Assembly: GCA_900546065.1 (NCBI GenBank)
Contig: URBK01000016.1
Location: forward strand, 3,182-67,181
Direction: 5' to 3'
Source of the DNA: an uncultured Alistipes sp.
GTDB lineage: Bacteria > Bacteroidota > Bacteroidia > Bacteroidales > Rikenellaceae
Length of the DNA: 64,000 nucleotides
Positions 62,506 to 64,000 of this stretch are shown one piece after another. A program made the position numbers and the translations under genes. How positions within the stretch are numbered: the first letter of the stretch is position 1; each line of letters begins with the position of its first letter. The notes under the pieces are model-generated. The model saw only the letters and a program-made list of their open reading frames with translations. It was not told where the DNA came from and did no database searches.

Positions 62506-63014
62506 AACGTGCCAAGACGGCACAACAGGCACTCGAGTCGCTCATGCGCCTGTGCGCACGGGCCGAACGCTCGTCTGGCGACGCCATGCGGCTGATGGCC
62601 TCATGGCAGGTTCCGCCACAGGAGCGTGAAGGGGTTCTGCAACGTCTCAAGGCCGACAAGTTCATCGACGACAGGCGCTATGCCGAGGCCTTCGTCCGCG
62701 AGAAGATCAATCTCAGCGCGTGGGGACGATACAAGATCCTCGCGGCGCTGCGCCGCAAGGGTATTGCCGAAAGCACAGTAAACGAGGCCATGAATATATA
62801 TGAACGCAACGATACGGCCGACAGGCTGTCGGAACGGTTGGAGCGCAAGGCCCGAATGGTAAAATACGATACGCCGTACCAGCTGCGCACAAAACTCCTG
62901 CGACACGGCGCCTCACTGGGATATTCGTTCGACGAGGTTGCGCAGAGCGTCGATACGGTAATGAAGAAAATAACAAACGACACATGCGACGAGGATACAT
63001 TCACTTCATTCTGA
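62484..63014 (+). CDS. recX: RecX family regulator
   Basis: A 176-residue protein of three-helix repeats (ALESLMRLCARAERSSGDAM..., KADKFIDDRRYAEAFVREKI..., KYDTPYQLRTKLLRHGASLG). RecX binds RecA filaments and limits recombination. The ATG at 62484 lies inside the end of prmC, and the stop lies 31 nt inside the next gene, so expression is coupled on both sides. Confidence 0.85.
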   Translation: MQPTEKVKRAKTAQQALESLMRLCARAERSSGDAMRLMASWQVPPQEREGVLQRLKADKFIDDRRYAEAFVREKINLSAWGRYKILAALRRKGIAESTVNEAMNIYERNDTADRLSERLERKARMVKYDTPYQLRTKLLRHGASLGYSFDEVAQSVDTVMKKITNDTCDEDTFTSF

Positions 63015-64000
63015 CGGCCGCCGCTGCCGTCGGATCAGTCATCGGGAGCGCGGCTCAGCATCTCGATACGACATATTACGACTTTCCGCTGCGTGACGTT
63101 GCGGGATATTATTCGGCCAACTTCGGCGAGATGCGCCCCAACCACTTCCATTCGGGCACCGATATCAAGACCGACGGCGTGGAGGGTAAGCCTGTAGTGG
63201 CGGCAGCCGACGGATATGTCTCGCGCATATTCTTCTCGCCGTGGGGTTACGGCATGGCACTCTATATCGCCCACCCGAACGGCACGACGACCGTCTACGG
63301 ACACCTGTCACGCTTTCGCAAGGATATCGCGGACTATGTCTGGCAGCAGCGTCACAGCCAGCGCAAGAACCGCGTCGACCTCTATTGCAAAGCCGGGATG
63401 TTTCCCGTCAAGCGCGGCGAGCAGATAGCACTTTCGGGCAATACGGGCTCTTCGGGCGGCCCGCACCTGCACTTCGAAATACGCGACTCGCGCACGCAGA
63501 AGACGCTGAACGTCATACAGCAGGGTGTACTCAAACCGAAGGACAACATCGCTCCGCTGATGATGAAGTTACACTACGTCGAGGTTGACACCGTCCGCAA
63601 CACGCCTCTGCACAGCGCCCTGCGGACATATACCCTCAGAAAGGATCCCAACTCGGCATCCGGATCGGCCTACGCACTCACGCAGGAGACTCCCGTCAGG
63701 GTCGGCCGCCGCGGATACTTCATCATCGAGGTATCGGACCGCAAGAACGACTGTACAAACACATACGGTGTCTACCGCATAACCGAACGTCTGGACGACC
63801 GCCCGATATTCGAATACCGCAACGACGGCTTCCCGTTCGACTTCTCGCGTTACTGCAACTCGGTATCGTACTACCCCATACAACGTTCGTCGCGTAATGA
63901 GGCCATACGGCTCACCCATCTCGAAGGCGGCACGAGTTACTTCTACACCGTCATCGAAAACCGTGCGTTGATCTCGGCCGCCGAGGGCGAGCAGCACACC
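62984..64000 (+). CDS. M23 (LytM) family peptidase, 3' end outside the window
   Basis: The first 339 codons are present, running to the window edge. An N-terminal hydrophobic segment (IHFILTAAAAVGSVIGSAAQ) indicates export. The zinc ligands of the LytM domain are in HFHSGTDIK (His and Asp) and the closing PHLHFE. Between them are GYVSRIFFSPWGYGMALYIAH and YGHLSRF. The remainder is beta-rich and may be a second domain. Such enzymes cut peptidoglycan cross-links or activate amidases. It overlaps recX by 31 nt. Confidence 0.9.
   Translation, partial: MRRGYIHFILTAAAAVGSVIGSAAQHLDTTYYDFPLRDVAGYYSANFGEMRPNHFHSGTDIKTDGVEGKPVVAAADGYVSRIFFSPWGYGMALYIAHPNGTTTVYGHLSRFRKDIADYVWQQRHSQRKNRVDLYCKAGMFPVKRGEQIALSGNTGSSGGPHLHFEIRDSRTQKTLNVIQQGVLKPKDNIAPLMMKLHYVEVDTVRNTPLHSALRTYTLRKDPNSASGSAYALTQETPVRVGRRGYFIIEVSDRKNDCTNTYGVYRITERLDDRPIFEYRNDGFPFDFSRYCNSVSYYPIQRSSRNEAIRLTHLEGGTSYFYTVIENRALISAAEGEQHT

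Noticed and set aside
1-64000. tRNA, rRNA, CRISPR array, insertion sequence or prophage
   Set aside because: No TpsiC-arm pattern, rRNA-like stretch, regularly spaced repeats, transposase or phage structural motif was found by reading both strands.

Overview
The window looks like a chromosomal segment of a GC-rich gut member of the Bacteroidales, most likely Rikenellaceae close to Alistipes (inference from gene content, not tested). At least ten intergenic regions carry the Bacteroidetes promoter pattern, TTG or TTTG about 20 nt before TAnnTTTG, and gene starts lack strong Shine-Dalgarno sequences. Marker genes fit the phylum: a fused FeoA-FeoB, hisGDCBHAF plus hisIE with bifunctional HisB and HisIE, a FepA-sized TonB receptor, a GH31 enzyme with a dockerin, and LptB. 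No rRNA, tRNA, CRISPR array, prophage or insertion sequence was found.

Layout. 1-97 is the start of purE (minus strand), preceded by about 1 kb with no convincing gene but with a promoter-like site, a terminator and an 18-bp tandem repeat. 1226-7860 holds a glycoside hydrolase, the ferrous iron transporter FeoAB, a hemerythrin-like protein with a LuxR-type partner, and a zinc-type CDF exporter behind a perfect 9-bp inverted repeat. 8028-11726 is the methionine operon metY-metX-hom behind a leader with a Met-rich mini-ORF. 11890-17241 is a divergent pair of exported glycosidases. 17320-21275 is a four-gene minus-strand module: polyferredoxin membrane protein, Fe-S aldo/keto reductase, DUF1893 protein and ECF S component. 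21561-28891 is the complete histidine operon, with a His-rich leader peptide and an attenuator hairpin.

29093-35853 carries a TapB-like exported protein, an unknown protein, galM-gltX-ychF and lysA. 36015-43943 combines an acidic disordered protein, rsmI, an LpxL-type acyltransferase, glycosyltransferases, GtrA, a polyprenol-phosphate sugar synthase and panB. 44046-47511 has a SpoU methyltransferase, an outer-membrane barrel protein and glnS. 47584-52617 pairs two AraC regulators with a divergent TonB receptor and an exported DUF362 protein. 52970-64000 holds a LOTUS-DUF3825 protein, rsmA, small membrane proteins, recQ, lptB, and the run aroA-aroC-prmC-recX-M23 peptidase, the last running off the edge.

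The most notable regulatory observation is two amino-acid-biased leader peptides, His for his and Met for metYX-hom, each starting just after a recognisable promoter. They point to ribosome-mediated attenuation of amino-acid synthesis. The most interesting protein-level candidates are the polyferredoxin/AKR/DUF1893/ECF-S module, the AraC-TonB-DUF362 uptake locus, the LOTUS-DUF3825 protein and the long acidic disordered protein upstream of rsmI.
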